From the IMG/VR virus record IMGVR_UViG_3300027734_000323, positions 1 to 23,505 of that record: a stretch of 23,505 nucleotides of DNA; one strand, given 5' to 3'. Positions 13,161 through 19,755 of this stretch are shown here, piece by piece. The stretch is from a virus. Position numbers and translations under genes: made by a program. How positions within the stretch are numbered: position 1 is the stretch's first letter; every line of letters begins with the position of its first letter. Below the pieces are notes generated by a model, which saw only the letters and a list, made by a program, of their open reading frames with translations, had not been told where the DNA came from and searched no databases.

Positions 13161-13442
13161 ATGGCAACAATTACAAAAGAACAAGTAAGTGTACAAATAG
13201 AAGATATATTAGGACAACCTTATATACTAATGTTACACAATGATGATCACAACACATTTGATTGGGTAATCGAATGTCTTATAAAAGTCTGTAAACATGA
13301 CTTTGAACAGGCCTCACAATGTGCCCACTTGGTACATTTCACCGGTAAATGTGATGTTAAAAGAGGAGACCAAGAAACTATACAGAAAATGTATAATAAA
13401 CTTAAATCAGCCGGTCTTTCAGCAACTATTGAAGAAGCATAA
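13161..13442 (+). CDS. clpS: ClpS-like N-degron adaptor for the Clp protease
   Basis: ClpS binds substrates carrying destabilising N-terminal residues and passes them to ClpA/ClpC-ClpP. The 93-aa product covers the whole ClpS core: YILMLHNDDHNTFDWVIECL (21-40), QASQCAHLVHFTGKCDVK (50-67) and a closing AGLSATIEEA. The residues that contact the N-degron amine in E. coli ClpS are kept (N27, D28, D29 and H59 correspond to N34, D35, D36, H66). The gatekeeper position (Met40 in E. coli) is Phe33, and Thr38 becomes Asn31. The NDD-x-NTFD variant is what I know from Bacteroidota ClpS, which suggests acquisition from the host. It could redirect host proteolysis or shield phage proteins. Which Clp partner it uses is unknown. 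Confidence 0.92.
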   Translation: MATITKEQVSVQIEDILGQPYILMLHNDDHNTFDWVIECLIKVCKHDFEQASQCAHLVHFTGKCDVKRGDQETIQKMYNKLKSAGLSATIEEA

Positions 13443-13549
13443 CTAATTAAATATAAAATATTATGGGAGGAGATGCATAACATAGGAAAAAACTTAAAAA
13501 AATTTAATAAAAAATTTTTTTATTCAATTTTTCTTTCTATATTTGTTAT

Positions 13550-13978
13550 ATGAAACATAACAAGTTATACTTAATCAAAACTCTTTCTGTTAAGAAAGGA
13601 GTAAATCTAACTGATGATTTACAAGAAATGATTCTTACTAAAATTGCTAATGTTTTAGATAAGAATGATGATAAAGACATGATTGTTGAATCAATTGATG
13701 ATAAAGAATTTATGTTTTTCAGACTTTCCTATATGAAAGTAATGAGAATCTGTAGTATCCTTGAACCATATATCAACTACTCAGTTGATGAAATCAGCGA
13801 TAAAGTTATTCTTGGTGATGTAGATGAATATGATTTCATCATTGATAATGATGATTTATCTAAGTTTTTTAATTCTTTCCGATTGGATAATGCTAGTGTG
13901 GATGATATTTTAGATAAAATTTTAGATAAAGGAATCAACTCTTTGGATGAAATTGATAAGTTAATCCTTGTGAAATAA
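13550..13978 (+). CDS. Small acidic protein with Bacteroidota-type C-terminal helical motif, 142 aa
   Basis: Function unknown. The protein is strongly acidic with repeated Asp-rich stretches (VDEISDKVILGDVDEYD). Its last 30 residues, SVDDILDKILDKGINSLDEI and onward, form two short helices that recur in the 131-aa protein at 19756 and, from memory, at the C-termini of many Bacteroidota proteins. The ATG lies 4 nt after TATATTTG (13538-13545), which fits the Bacteroidota -7 promoter consensus, but no convincing -33 TTG is present. The 107-nt gap from ClpS contains GGGAGGAG (13464-13471), a purine-rich stretch too far upstream to serve this start codon. A bidirectional terminator follows the stop codon. 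Confidence 0.8.
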   Translation: MKHNKLYLIKTLSVKKGVNLTDDLQEMILTKIANVLDKNDDKDMIVESIDDKEFMFFRLSYMKVMRICSILEPYINYSVDEISDKVILGDVDEYDFIIDNDDLSKFFNSFRLDNASVDDILDKILDKGINSLDEIDKLILVK

Positions 13979-13980
13979 AA

Positions 13981-14008
13981 AAAAAGACAACCAATTGGTT
14001 GTCTTTTT
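13981..14008. terminator. Bidirectional terminator between convergent genes
   Basis: A perfect 28-bp palindrome (A5, GACAACCAA, TTGGTTGTC, T5) lies 2 nt after the 142-aa gene and 21 nt from the stop of the convergent 123-aa gene, so it serves both. Confidence 0.92.
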
Positions 14009-14029
14009 TATTTTAGTAAACTTCTTAAA

Positions 14030-14401
14030 TTATCCTAATGGATTAGCAGTTCTGTGAGATGCCCCACTAGCCAACGCTTGGAAACCAGTAACACCTGTTT
14101 TGTAAATTACATAAACACCACCACTTCTACTAGATTGTACTCTTAATCCACCGTTGAAGTTATCTTCTTCAGCTTGTTTGATTAAACTTTGTTTAGTTTT
14201 TTCCCAATTTTCAGCTTGTGGATAATCATCTGGGTTAGCCATTAATTCTTTTTCAGCTTCTTCTAAAGCAGCCATAAATTTATTTTTTGCTTCGCCTTTT
14301 GCAGCACTAGATTCATGTCCAGTGAAGAACTTCTTAACACCACCTAAGATTTCTTCTTCTTCATTGATTGAGAAGCTTTCAAATGTTTTTAAATGTTTCA
14401 T
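14030..14401 (-). CDS. Small probable internal virion protein with capsid-targeting-like N-terminus, 123 aa
   Basis: The leader MKHLKTFESFSINEEEEIL shows the targeting-like motif, followed by I-N-E-E (12-15), a near match to a prohead protease site. The remainder is a small domain: basic helices (GGVKKFFTGHESSAAKGEAK), an Asp-Tyr-Pro stretch, then GGLRVQSSRSGGVYVIYKTG and a Gly/Ala-rich C-terminus (GFQALASGASHR). I know no family for it. A short basic protein rich in Lys and Ala after an acidic leader fits a DNA-associated internal head protein like T4 IPI-III. One of the extended promoters lies upstream, suggesting abundant late synthesis. Confidence 0.82.
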   Translation of the reverse strand: MKHLKTFESFSINEEEEILGGVKKFFTGHESSAAKGEAKNKFMAALEEAEKELMANPDDYPQAENWEKTKQSLIKQAEEDNFNGGLRVQSSRSGGVYVIYKTGVTGFQALASGASHRTANPLG

Positions 14402-14429
14402 ATTCCTATGTTATTTTTTTTGTTTATTA

Positions 14430-14466
14430 TATATATTAAATAAAAAAACTACTTTTTTCTCACTTT
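14430..14466 (-). promoter_or_regulatory. Extended late-type promoter of the 123-aa gene
   Basis: AAAGTGAGAAAAAAG, lying inside the 3' end of the 148-aa gene, precedes TTAATATATA (14430-14439). The spacing between AAAGTG and the AT box is 21 nt, against 20 nt in the other copies. Confidence 0.58.
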
Positions 14467-14895
14467 ATATTCTGGATTATTAGCAATTCCAGATTTAGTC
14501 TTACTACCCCACCATCTACAGAAATATCTAATAGCAATATCAACGCCATTAAACTTCATTTGACCAGTAGCATATGGTTGTTCTTCTTGTCCTTCTATCT
14601 TTTCAGGTTGTTTATACTTATTTTGGTCTTTAGACACCTCACTATCATAATAGTAAAAAGTTAAAATCCATTTGAATTTTTCTTCCTCTGGATTTAACTT
14701 AATTTTACCAACTAACTTTTTATGTTCATCAAGAATATCAATTTCTTGTTCAGAGTCATACATCTTAGTAGATAATTTGTAAATATTTAAATACTTTTGA
14801 TAGATAGTACTAAATTTTTTAGTAGGAGTAAAAGCTTTCTTTATCTTAGAAAAGAATCCCTCATTAAATTGCTCAAAGTTTTTAATATTTTTCAT
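14449..14895 (-). CDS. Probable internal virion protein with capsid-targeting-like N-terminus, 148 aa
   Basis: I place the start at the internal ATG 14895, giving MKNIKNFEQFNEGFFSKIKK, not at the frame's first ATG (14922). The shorter form begins with the targeting-like motif and lies 5 nt after a TTAATATATA box; the longer form would run through that box and overlap the terminase gene. F-N-E-G (10-13) fits a gp21-like cleavage site. The body is basic (KAFTPTKKFSTIYQKYLNIY) and contains GVDIAIRYFCRWWGSKTKSG near the C-terminus. The N-terminal segment NEGFFSKIKKAF resembles sequences after targeting motifs in other phage proteins, but no known function follows. It lies between the large terminase and the 123-aa gene on the same strand. 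Confidence 0.85.
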   Translation of the reverse strand: MKNIKNFEQFNEGFFSKIKKAFTPTKKFSTIYQKYLNIYKLSTKMYDSEQEIDILDEHKKLVGKIKLNPEEEKFKWILTFYYYDSEVSKDQNKYKQPEKIEGQEEQPYATGQMKFNGVDIAIRYFCRWWGSKTKSGIANNPEYKVRKK

Positions 14896-14900
14896 AATAG

Positions 14901-14910
14901 TATATATTAA
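14901..14910 (-). promoter_or_regulatory. Late-type promoter box for the 148-aa gene
   Basis: TTAATATATA overlaps the terminase stop codon and is followed by CTATT and ATG. The same arrangement, including the spacer, occurs at 18797-18806. Confidence 0.62.
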
Positions 14911-17054
14911 ATTCCAAACCAATTTTTACCACCACCATTCTGATTTTTATATTGACTCATAAACTTTCTCTGCCTATTGACATTTATAATAGAAGAATAA
15001 TCAATACCATCTTTGTGATCACCTCTTTTAAGTATTTCTTTCCAAGAATTTAATGTACCAGAATCAACAATTTTTGATGCACAATCTTCTATCATTTCTC
15101 TAAAATCATATTTAGAAAAAACACTAGCAGCGTTAACCAAAGTCATCACCGTATCATCATGCCCAATATCAGCAGCATATCTAATATTACCAGATGATGT
15201 TATGTGTTTAACAAATGTTGTTATCTCTCTAATATTATTTTCATTTGTTATGATGAAATTCTTTTTATCCATTGCATCTTGATAATCTTTTACCAACATA
15301 TTCTTATTTTCACCAACCTTTAATCCAACTCTTTCTTCTGTAGAATCAGCTCTATGTTTATATCTAAAGAAAACACTAGATCCATAATTATTATTTCCAT
15401 CAAATACATAAGGTAAGTGAGCCAAGAATTCATTACCATAGTTATTTAACTCTAAAACAACCTTAAAGTTCTCATAGTTAAAGTACTCAAATAATAATGT
15501 GTAGAATAGTTCAGCTAATTGCTTAACTGAAACAAAATTAGACCTGTAAATAGCAATTTGCTCTAAACAAAAGAAATCAGATAGTTGTGTATAATTACCT
15601 TGTTGTAGTTCAACAGTTTCTTGTGATTTTGGTGATATTTTAAATATATTAATAATTGAATAGTCTTGACCTAATCCTTCCGATATATCCACAGATATAA
15701 CACCTTTAGTTGAGTTTCTCATAATTGGACTAAAAACATCATCATCATCAACCCAGTGTAAGTCATCATAAGAAAATTTAAGACGTTTTGTTAATTCTGG
15801 TATTTCCTCATATACATAGTTCTTTTTATTATTAAGTAATTGTTCAATTAAATTCTCACTAAGTAAAGATCTGGTAGCGTTAACAAATCTCAATCCATAC
15901 TCTTGATTGAATGCGTCTTCACCACCAATATCTTTGATAGCTTCTTCTTTCCAAGTTGTTACTTCTGACACCGCGTAAATTGGAAGTTCCATATCATCTT
16001 CTTTAACTATTTGAAACTCTTTAACTATTTTATCAGTACAAGCATCATTATTGTAGATATAAATAACATCTTTAATTAAATCTGGTATGAACTTCATCTC
16101 AACCTTAGTGTGTTCACCAAATTGTCTCTGAACCTGTTCAAAAATATATTCTTTTGTCAACCCATGTTCATACATTTTATGGTTATTTAATCTAAAGAAT
16201 GTAACAAAACGACCAGGAACCTGATGCCAATAAACTCTCATTGGCTTATAGTTATTCTTCAATGGATCTCCATCCGGTCTTTCAGCATCACTTAGTAACC
16301 TATAAAATAGATTCATACCATTTGGGGTTGAAGTAATTACAATCTTAGAGTTCTCAATCGCAGAAACAGTTGGAAAGGCAGCAGTATAGTAAGGTTCGAT
16401 GATATTACTCGGAATATGAGCAAACTCATCAAGATATAAGAAGTCAATAGTAAAACCAATCGCAGGAGTCTTACTTCGAGCTGATGATTTAATTCTACAA
16501 CCATTATCAAAAATCATTGATTGTTGGTTTAGATTCTTAATACCAGCCTTTAGAAAGAAAGGTAATTGTGCATATATGTTTCTTATCTTATCAATAATCT
16601 CAATTGTAGTACCTCTAATATTAGCAACAATCATAATATTCTTATCATTATTAAATGTAATGAAGTGTAACATTGTGATAGCAGCATTGATAGTTTTACC
16701 AATCTGACGAGATCCACATAATATTGAAAATCTATTTTTAGTGTATAGGTCTAAAATATCCCTCTGATAATCTCTTAATTTGATATTCTGAACAGAACCA
16801 TCTTCTGTTTTAATTCTACAGTATTTTTCGGCAAAGTATTGAATATCTAATTTACACTTGATGTACTCTTGGATTTCATCCTCGGTCATCATAAATGTTA
16901 TACCAGCTCTTCGGTAACCAATTTCATTCTTAAACCAAGGATTCTGAAAACGCTTTACAACAACACCATCATTGATTTTCTCAGTTATATCATCAACTAG
17001 TTTACTAGTAAAAACAAATTTCTTTTCCTCGGTTGGTTTTTTAGCAACTGCCAT
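14907..17054 (-). CDS. Terminase large subunit, T4 gp17-like (packaging ATPase and nuclease)
   Basis: The motor that cuts concatemeric DNA and pumps it through the portal. The 715-aa product (T4 gp17 is 610) has an N-terminal ATPase domain with an adenine-binding LRDYQRDIL (93-101), Walker A SRQIGKT (115-121), Walker B FLYLDEFAHI (205-214, D209/E210) and coupling motif ITSTPNG (240-246). A C-terminal RNase H-fold nuclease has acidic residues in VISVDISEG (D456), VVLELNNYG (E535) and GHDDTVMTL (D633/D634). All parts seem intact, so it should be active. Extra length lies mainly in the N-terminal 60 residues and near 345-430. The adjacent plus-strand gene, facing away, is the probable small subunit, and the two share a 47-bp promoter region. 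Confidence 0.96.
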   Translation of the reverse strand: MAVAKKPTEEKKFVFTSKLVDDITEKINDGVVVKRFQNPWFKNEIGYRRAGITFMMTEDEIQEYIKCKLDIQYFAEKYCRIKTEDGSVQNIKLRDYQRDILDLYTKNRFSILCGSRQIGKTINAAITMLHFITFNNDKNIMIVANIRGTTIEIIDKIRNIYAQLPFFLKAGIKNLNQQSMIFDNGCRIKSSARSKTPAIGFTIDFLYLDEFAHIPSNIIEPYYTAAFPTVSAIENSKIVITSTPNGMNLFYRLLSDAERPDGDPLKNNYKPMRVYWHQVPGRFVTFFRLNNHKMYEHGLTKEYIFEQVQRQFGEHTKVEMKFIPDLIKDVIYIYNNDACTDKIVKEFQIVKEDDMELPIYAVSEVTTWKEEAIKDIGGEDAFNQEYGLRFVNATRSLLSENLIEQLLNNKKNYVYEEIPELTKRLKFSYDDLHWVDDDDVFSPIMRNSTKGVISVDISEGLGQDYSIINIFKISPKSQETVELQQGNYTQLSDFFCLEQIAIYRSNFVSVKQLAELFYTLLFEYFNYENFKVVLELNNYGNEFLAHLPYVFDGNNNYGSSVFFRYKHRADSTEERVGLKVGENKNMLVKDYQDAMDKKNFIITNENNIREITTFVKHITSSGNIRYAADIGHDDTVMTLVNAASVFSKYDFREMIEDCASKIVDSGTLNSWKEILKRGDHKDGIDYSSIINVNRQRKFMSQYKNQNGGGKNWFGI

Positions 17055-17070
17055 AAGGAGTTAATATTTT

Positions 17071-17084
17071 TCAATATATATAAG
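17071..17084. promoter_or_regulatory. Shared divergent promoter boxes between the two terminase genes
   Basis: The same AT tract reads TCAATATATA on the plus strand (21 nt before ATG 17102) and CTTATATATA on the minus strand (20 nt before ATG 17054). One overlapping box may therefore drive both subunits. Confidence 0.45.
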
Positions 17085-17101
17085 AAACATTACTTTCCTA
17101 T

Positions 17102-17722
17102 ATGAGTAAGAAAGAAGAAAAGATAAATGACCTTCAAAATGAATTCAATAGAATTCAAGAAGAAAATAAAGATTTAGATGTTAGTAAATATCTAGCAAAG
17201 AAAGAAGATTTACCAGATTTAGGTGAAATTCAAATCTATGATTATGATTCCGACTTAGAAGATTCTCAGAAATTAGCATCCGAAGTTATGGAATCTTTAG
17301 TTGACCTATATTTAGGAGATAATCCAAGTATTGCACATCATGATTATGTTGTTAAGAAAATGAAGGAAGATGCTCAAGTATATGCAGATACTCTTTTTCT
17401 ACAAAAGATGACAAGAAAGAATCTACTAACACAAATGAGACAAGTAGATAATGGTGACACATCAGCAAGAATGCACGAGGTGATAAATCAATCATTCTCT
17501 CAAATGAGAGATAACATTAAATTCTCACAAACACAAAAAACTGAACTAGAAAAGTTTTATAAAGAAATGAGAAGAGATTTAGGTCTTAATGAGATATCGG
17601 AGTCAATGGAACAAAAGAATATTGAACAACAAACCGAAGATGTTAAAGAAGAAGGTAAAATTGTTGATTCTAGAAGTTTGAATAATATGATTGATTCATA
17701 CTTAAAGAACAAGAAAGATTAA
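17102..17722 (+). CDS. Probable terminase small subunit, T4 gp16-like
   Basis: In T4, gp16 recognises DNA and regulates the gp17 motor. The 206-aa product has no enzyme motif but follows the gp16 plan: an N-terminal segment with KKEDLPDLGEIQIYDYDSDLE (T4 has DISDLPGIDGEEIKVYEP), a long helical hairpin with DAQVYADTLFLQKMTRKNLL, and a segment RMHEVINQSFSQMRDNIKFS leading into LEKFYKEMRRDLGL (T4 has [20 protein letters not shown] and LHKDMKDI). The last 45 residues are charged and probably disordered. Position next to the large subunit supports the call, though the two are divergent and not co-directional as in T4. The stop overlaps the convergent 283-aa gene by 4 nt. Confidence 0.72.
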   Translation: MSKKEEKINDLQNEFNRIQEENKDLDVSKYLAKKEDLPDLGEIQIYDYDSDLEDSQKLASEVMESLVDLYLGDNPSIAHHDYVVKKMKEDAQVYADTLFLQKMTRKNLLTQMRQVDNGDTSARMHEVINQSFSQMRDNIKFSQTQKTELEKFYKEMRRDLGLNEISESMEQKNIEQQTEDVKEEGKIVDSRSLNNMIDSYLKNKKD

Positions 17723-18570
17723 AGTAACTTTCTAAATGACTCAAATGTTTTGATTAAGGTAGATAGTGATAATATTACCTTTTTAGTTTCTGTTTTATTG
17801 TAATGGTTATCATTAATCTTATTAACAAGCAAAACTGGCTTATAGTCAATAATATTCTCTTTAATGACATCTTTAAGTCCTCTATCAGTATTTGATAATA
17901 AAACTTCTAAAAGACCATTGATATCATCAGTTACTTTTAATGTATCATAATTATTATCATAGAATGAAACTTGGTCATATCTAGTTATCTCTTCATCAAT
18001 GAATTTATTACCTTCTGTTTTATATCCAATCAAATGTTGTAATAATAATCTCATCTTTTTGAAATTAACTTCATCTTTATCTATATTAGAGAAGTTATCA
18101 GATATAAAGTAAAAATTCTTAATTTTAAGACCTTGTTCTTTTAATTTTTCTTCTAAATTATCAATAAGAGTTTGATAATTTCTTTTTGTTTGTTTAGAAC
18201 AGATAATATAAATATCATCAGTTTTATTTTTTAATTCAGATATAACTGATAAATTTAACTCAAAGTTCATTTCATCAATGATATCTTTATTGAGAAACTC
18301 TTGTAAACTAATAGCCAAATTACTAAATTCAGTTTTATATGTTTTTGCTTTAATCTTTAATTTATTAACTAATTCGGTAGGCAACCAAAATGTTTTACCA
18401 TTAAAGTCTATTTTATTGCCTTGTTTTCTATAAATACCACTTTGAATAAGATTAAAGTCAGATTTAGATATTTTTAAAATAGGAATATTTGGATTGTTTT
18501 TGTCAACAATCCAGGCTTGATTTTCAAGTTTAATTAGTGTGTCTATATCAAAAAAATGTGATCTTACCAT
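17719..18570 (-). CDS. Unknown protein, possibly a degenerate HAD-like domain, 283 aa
   Basis: No confident family. The N-terminus has HFFDIDTLIKLENQAW, resembling a HAD motif I (D-x-D-G-T) that has lost the Gly. Further along come TDDIYIICSKQTKRN (near 117-130, where HAD proteins have a Thr/Ser motif II), a KNFYFISDN strand, and YDQVSFYDNNYDTL (about 198-211, where motif IV acids would lie). This order supports a HAD-like fold, with activity uncertain. The C-terminus STLIKTFESFRKLL contains KTFESF, the same hexapeptide found in the targeting-like leader of the 123-aa protein. The start overlaps the 3' end of the upstream zinc-ribbon gene by 7 nt, so the two are probably translated from one mRNA. 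Confidence 0.8.
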   Translation of the reverse strand: MVRSHFFDIDTLIKLENQAWIVDKNNPNIPILKISKSDFNLIQSGIYRKQGNKIDFNGKTFWLPTELVNKLKIKAKTYKTEFSNLAISLQEFLNKDIIDEMNFELNLSVISELKNKTDDIYIICSKQTKRNYQTLIDNLEEKLKEQGLKIKNFYFISDNFSNIDKDEVNFKKMRLLLQHLIGYKTEGNKFIDEEITRYDQVSFYDNNYDTLKVTDDINGLLEVLLSNTDRGLKDVIKENIIDYKPVLLVNKINDNHYNKTETKKVILSLSTLIKTFESFRKLL

Positions 18571-18791
18571 AATCTTTTATTCTCACCGGCCTTTTGTATA
18601 TTAATTGAAATAGGATGTGCCTGTCCATCAAATCTACTACCCTCATATGTTTTATCTACCCAGGTCACCCCACCAGATAATTCACCATCAAAGCTTCTAC
18701 ACTTTGGACAATACTTAGGCGCTTCTTCTTCCATATAAATAAAAGTTCCTCTGCACCAAGGACTTTGGCAAATTGCTTTTTTTTCTTCCAT
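18564..18791 (-). CDS. Small zinc-ribbon protein, 75 aa
   Basis: Four cysteines in two pairs, C8-x4-C13 (ICQSPWC) and C28-x2-C31 (YCPKC), form a zinc ribbon in the N-terminal half. The rest, including SGGVTWVDKTYEGSRFDGQA, looks like a beta-rich tail. Small zinc ribbons in phages often bind nucleic acid or act as structural knobs; nothing more precise is visible. The ATG lies 5 nt after a TTAATATATA box, with a spacer identical to that of the 148-aa gene. It is the first gene of a two-gene unit with the 283-aa protein at 17719, whose start it overlaps by 7 nt. Confidence 0.85.
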   Translation of the reverse strand: MEEKKAICQSPWCRGTFIYMEEEAPKYCPKCRSFDGELSGGVTWVDKTYEGSRFDGQAHPISINIQKAGENKRLW

Positions 18792-18796
18792 AATAG

Positions 18797-18806
18797 TATA
18801 TATTAA
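18797..18806 (-). promoter_or_regulatory. Late-type promoter box for the zinc-ribbon gene
   Basis: TTAATATATACTATTATG runs from box to start codon, identical to the arrangement upstream of the 148-aa gene. Confidence 0.62.
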
Positions 18807-18810
18807 ATAA

Positions 18811-18835
18811 AAAACCCACCGTTTTGGTGGGTTTT
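18811..18835 (-). terminator. Terminator after the 150-aa protein gene
   Basis: AAAACCCACC and GGTGGGTTTT pair across a 5-nt loop with a T-run on the minus strand, 7 nt past the stop codon. The stem sequence is nearly the same as that of the terminator at 19714-19739. Confidence 0.9.
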
Positions 18836-18841
18836 TTATTT

Positions 18842-19294
18842 TTATTTTATATATCCTTGACTTAGCGCAAATTCATATAGAACTGGTAAGTTTAGATACC
18901 TCATAAATCCATTTTTAATATCCTCTAATGTTTTTGATTTTTTTAATATAGACATAATCATGAAACCAAATTCCTCTTGGAATTGCAAGTCACATTCTGA
19001 CCAAGGTCTATTATAGTTTTGCAACGTCACCCATTCATTATCACCACCGGTTAACCAATATAAAGCTCTTCTAGGTTCTACTGTAGAAAAATCAAGTGGT
19101 AATTCTTTTTTCCAGATGGATCCATCCAAATTTGGATTTCTCATCATGATAGAAACAGCTTCTGCAATATCGGTGGTAATTTCATTACCAACCTCAAAAA
19201 ACAATTCGCCGTTTACTTCTTTGCTGATTCTCACAAAGTTAGATTCTGTTAGTATTCTAACATTGTTATTTTTTGTGAAACGTTTTTTTCTCAT
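18842..19294 (-). CDS. Hypothetical protein, 150 aa
   Basis: I do not recognise this protein. It starts with a basic stretch (MRKKRFTKNNNVRIL), followed by a beta-rich region ending FFEVGNEITTDIAEAV, a mixed middle with RRALYWLTGGDNEWVTLQNY, and a helical C-terminus (EEFGFMIMSILKKSKTLEDI). No membrane segment or catalytic signature is visible. It is the second gene of a minus-strand pair with the MORN-like repeat gene upstream (17-nt gap) and is followed by a strong terminator. No promoter box lies directly before its start, so it probably depends on the upstream gene's promoter. Confidence 0.75.
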   Translation of the reverse strand: MRKKRFTKNNNVRILTESNFVRISKEVNGELFFEVGNEITTDIAEAVSIMMRNPNLDGSIWKKELPLDFSTVEPRRALYWLTGGDNEWVTLQNYNRPWSECDLQFQEEFGFMIMSILKKSKTLEDIKNGFMRYLNLPVLYEFALSQGYIK

Positions 19295-19311
19295 AAAAGA
19301 AAAATGATTTT

Positions 19312-19605
19312 TTATATCTCAATCAAATTTATTCCACTGACAAACTTTCCTTTGAATGTTCCTCCTTCAAAGATTCCATTCTGAAAAGTTCCGTAGAACT
19401 CACCACTTTTAAAAATACCATAGTGCCAGTTACCAGAGTAGTAACTACCACCATACCAAATTAAAGTGTTGTTTTTGATTTCGATTTGTGCATCCTCTAC
19501 TTCCGAATCAATTAACCAATGAAAGTTTTCTTTCTCAAGGATGTTTAAGATTTTATTTTGATTTACTATCTTATTTTCATTATAAATCAGCTCATTAAAA
19601 CGCAT
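19312..19605 (-). CDS. Small protein with MORN-like beta-strand repeats, 97 aa
   Basis: After a helical N-terminal half (MRFNELIYNENKIVNQNKIL), residues about 48-91 consist of short repeats with regular aromatic and Gly positions: WYGGSYYSGNW, HYGIFKSGEF, YGTFQNGIF, EGGTFKGKF. Such W/F-x-G-G-x-F/W-x-x-G repeats form a beta-helix or MORN-like sheet, and phages often carry them in short accessory proteins whose function is unknown. The ATG lies about 30 nt after an exact TATAAATA box on the minus strand (19636-19643). It begins a two-gene unit with the 150-aa gene. Membrane, lipid or glycan contact is a generic possibility for such repeats; nothing here decides it. Confidence 0.8.
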   Translation of the reverse strand: MRFNELIYNENKIVNQNKILNILEKENFHWLIDSEVEDAQIEIKNNTLIWYGGSYYSGNWHYGIFKSGEFYGTFQNGIFEGGTFKGKFVSGINLIEI

Positions 19606-19635
19606 ATTCTCTTATTAATTTAAATCATTATTACT

Positions 19636-19643
19636 TATTTATA
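19636..19643 (-). promoter_or_regulatory. TATAAATA box upstream of the MORN-like gene
   Basis: An exact match to the T4 late consensus, 30 nt before the ATG. The nearby inverted repeat AAATCTCAA/TTGAGATTT (19654-19694, 23-nt loop) has no clear role. Confidence 0.4.
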
Positions 19644-19713
19644 TATTTGATTGAAATCTCAACAAAACATCTATATCTAGAAATTTTGAGATTTTTTATG
19701 ATTTAGCATAAAA

Positions 19714-19739
19714 AAACCCACCAAGTTATTGGTGGGTTT
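19714..19739 (-). terminator. Terminator after the 131-aa protein gene
   Basis: AAACCCACCAA and TTGGTGGGTTT pair perfectly across a GTTA loop, followed by a T-run on the minus strand. It lies 16 nt past the stop codon of the gene at 19756. Confidence 0.9.
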
Positions 19740-19755
19740 GATAAGTAATTTTTTA

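Noticed and set aside
13538-13545. TATATTTG as a Bacteroidota vegetative promoter before the 142-aa gene
   Set aside because: It fits the -7 consensus TAnnTTTG, but no TTG lies at the expected -33 distance, and such sequences are common in this AT-rich DNA.
14896-14922. Upstream ATG at 14922 for the 148-aa gene
   Set aside because: The extension would read through the promoter box and the terminase stop codon; the internal ATG gives the recurring leader at the usual 5-nt spacing.
19654-19694. Inverted repeat AAATCTCAA/TTGAGATTT as a terminator or small RNA
   Set aside because: The loop is 23 nt and the stem AT-rich; no gene ends into it on the strand carrying the T-run.
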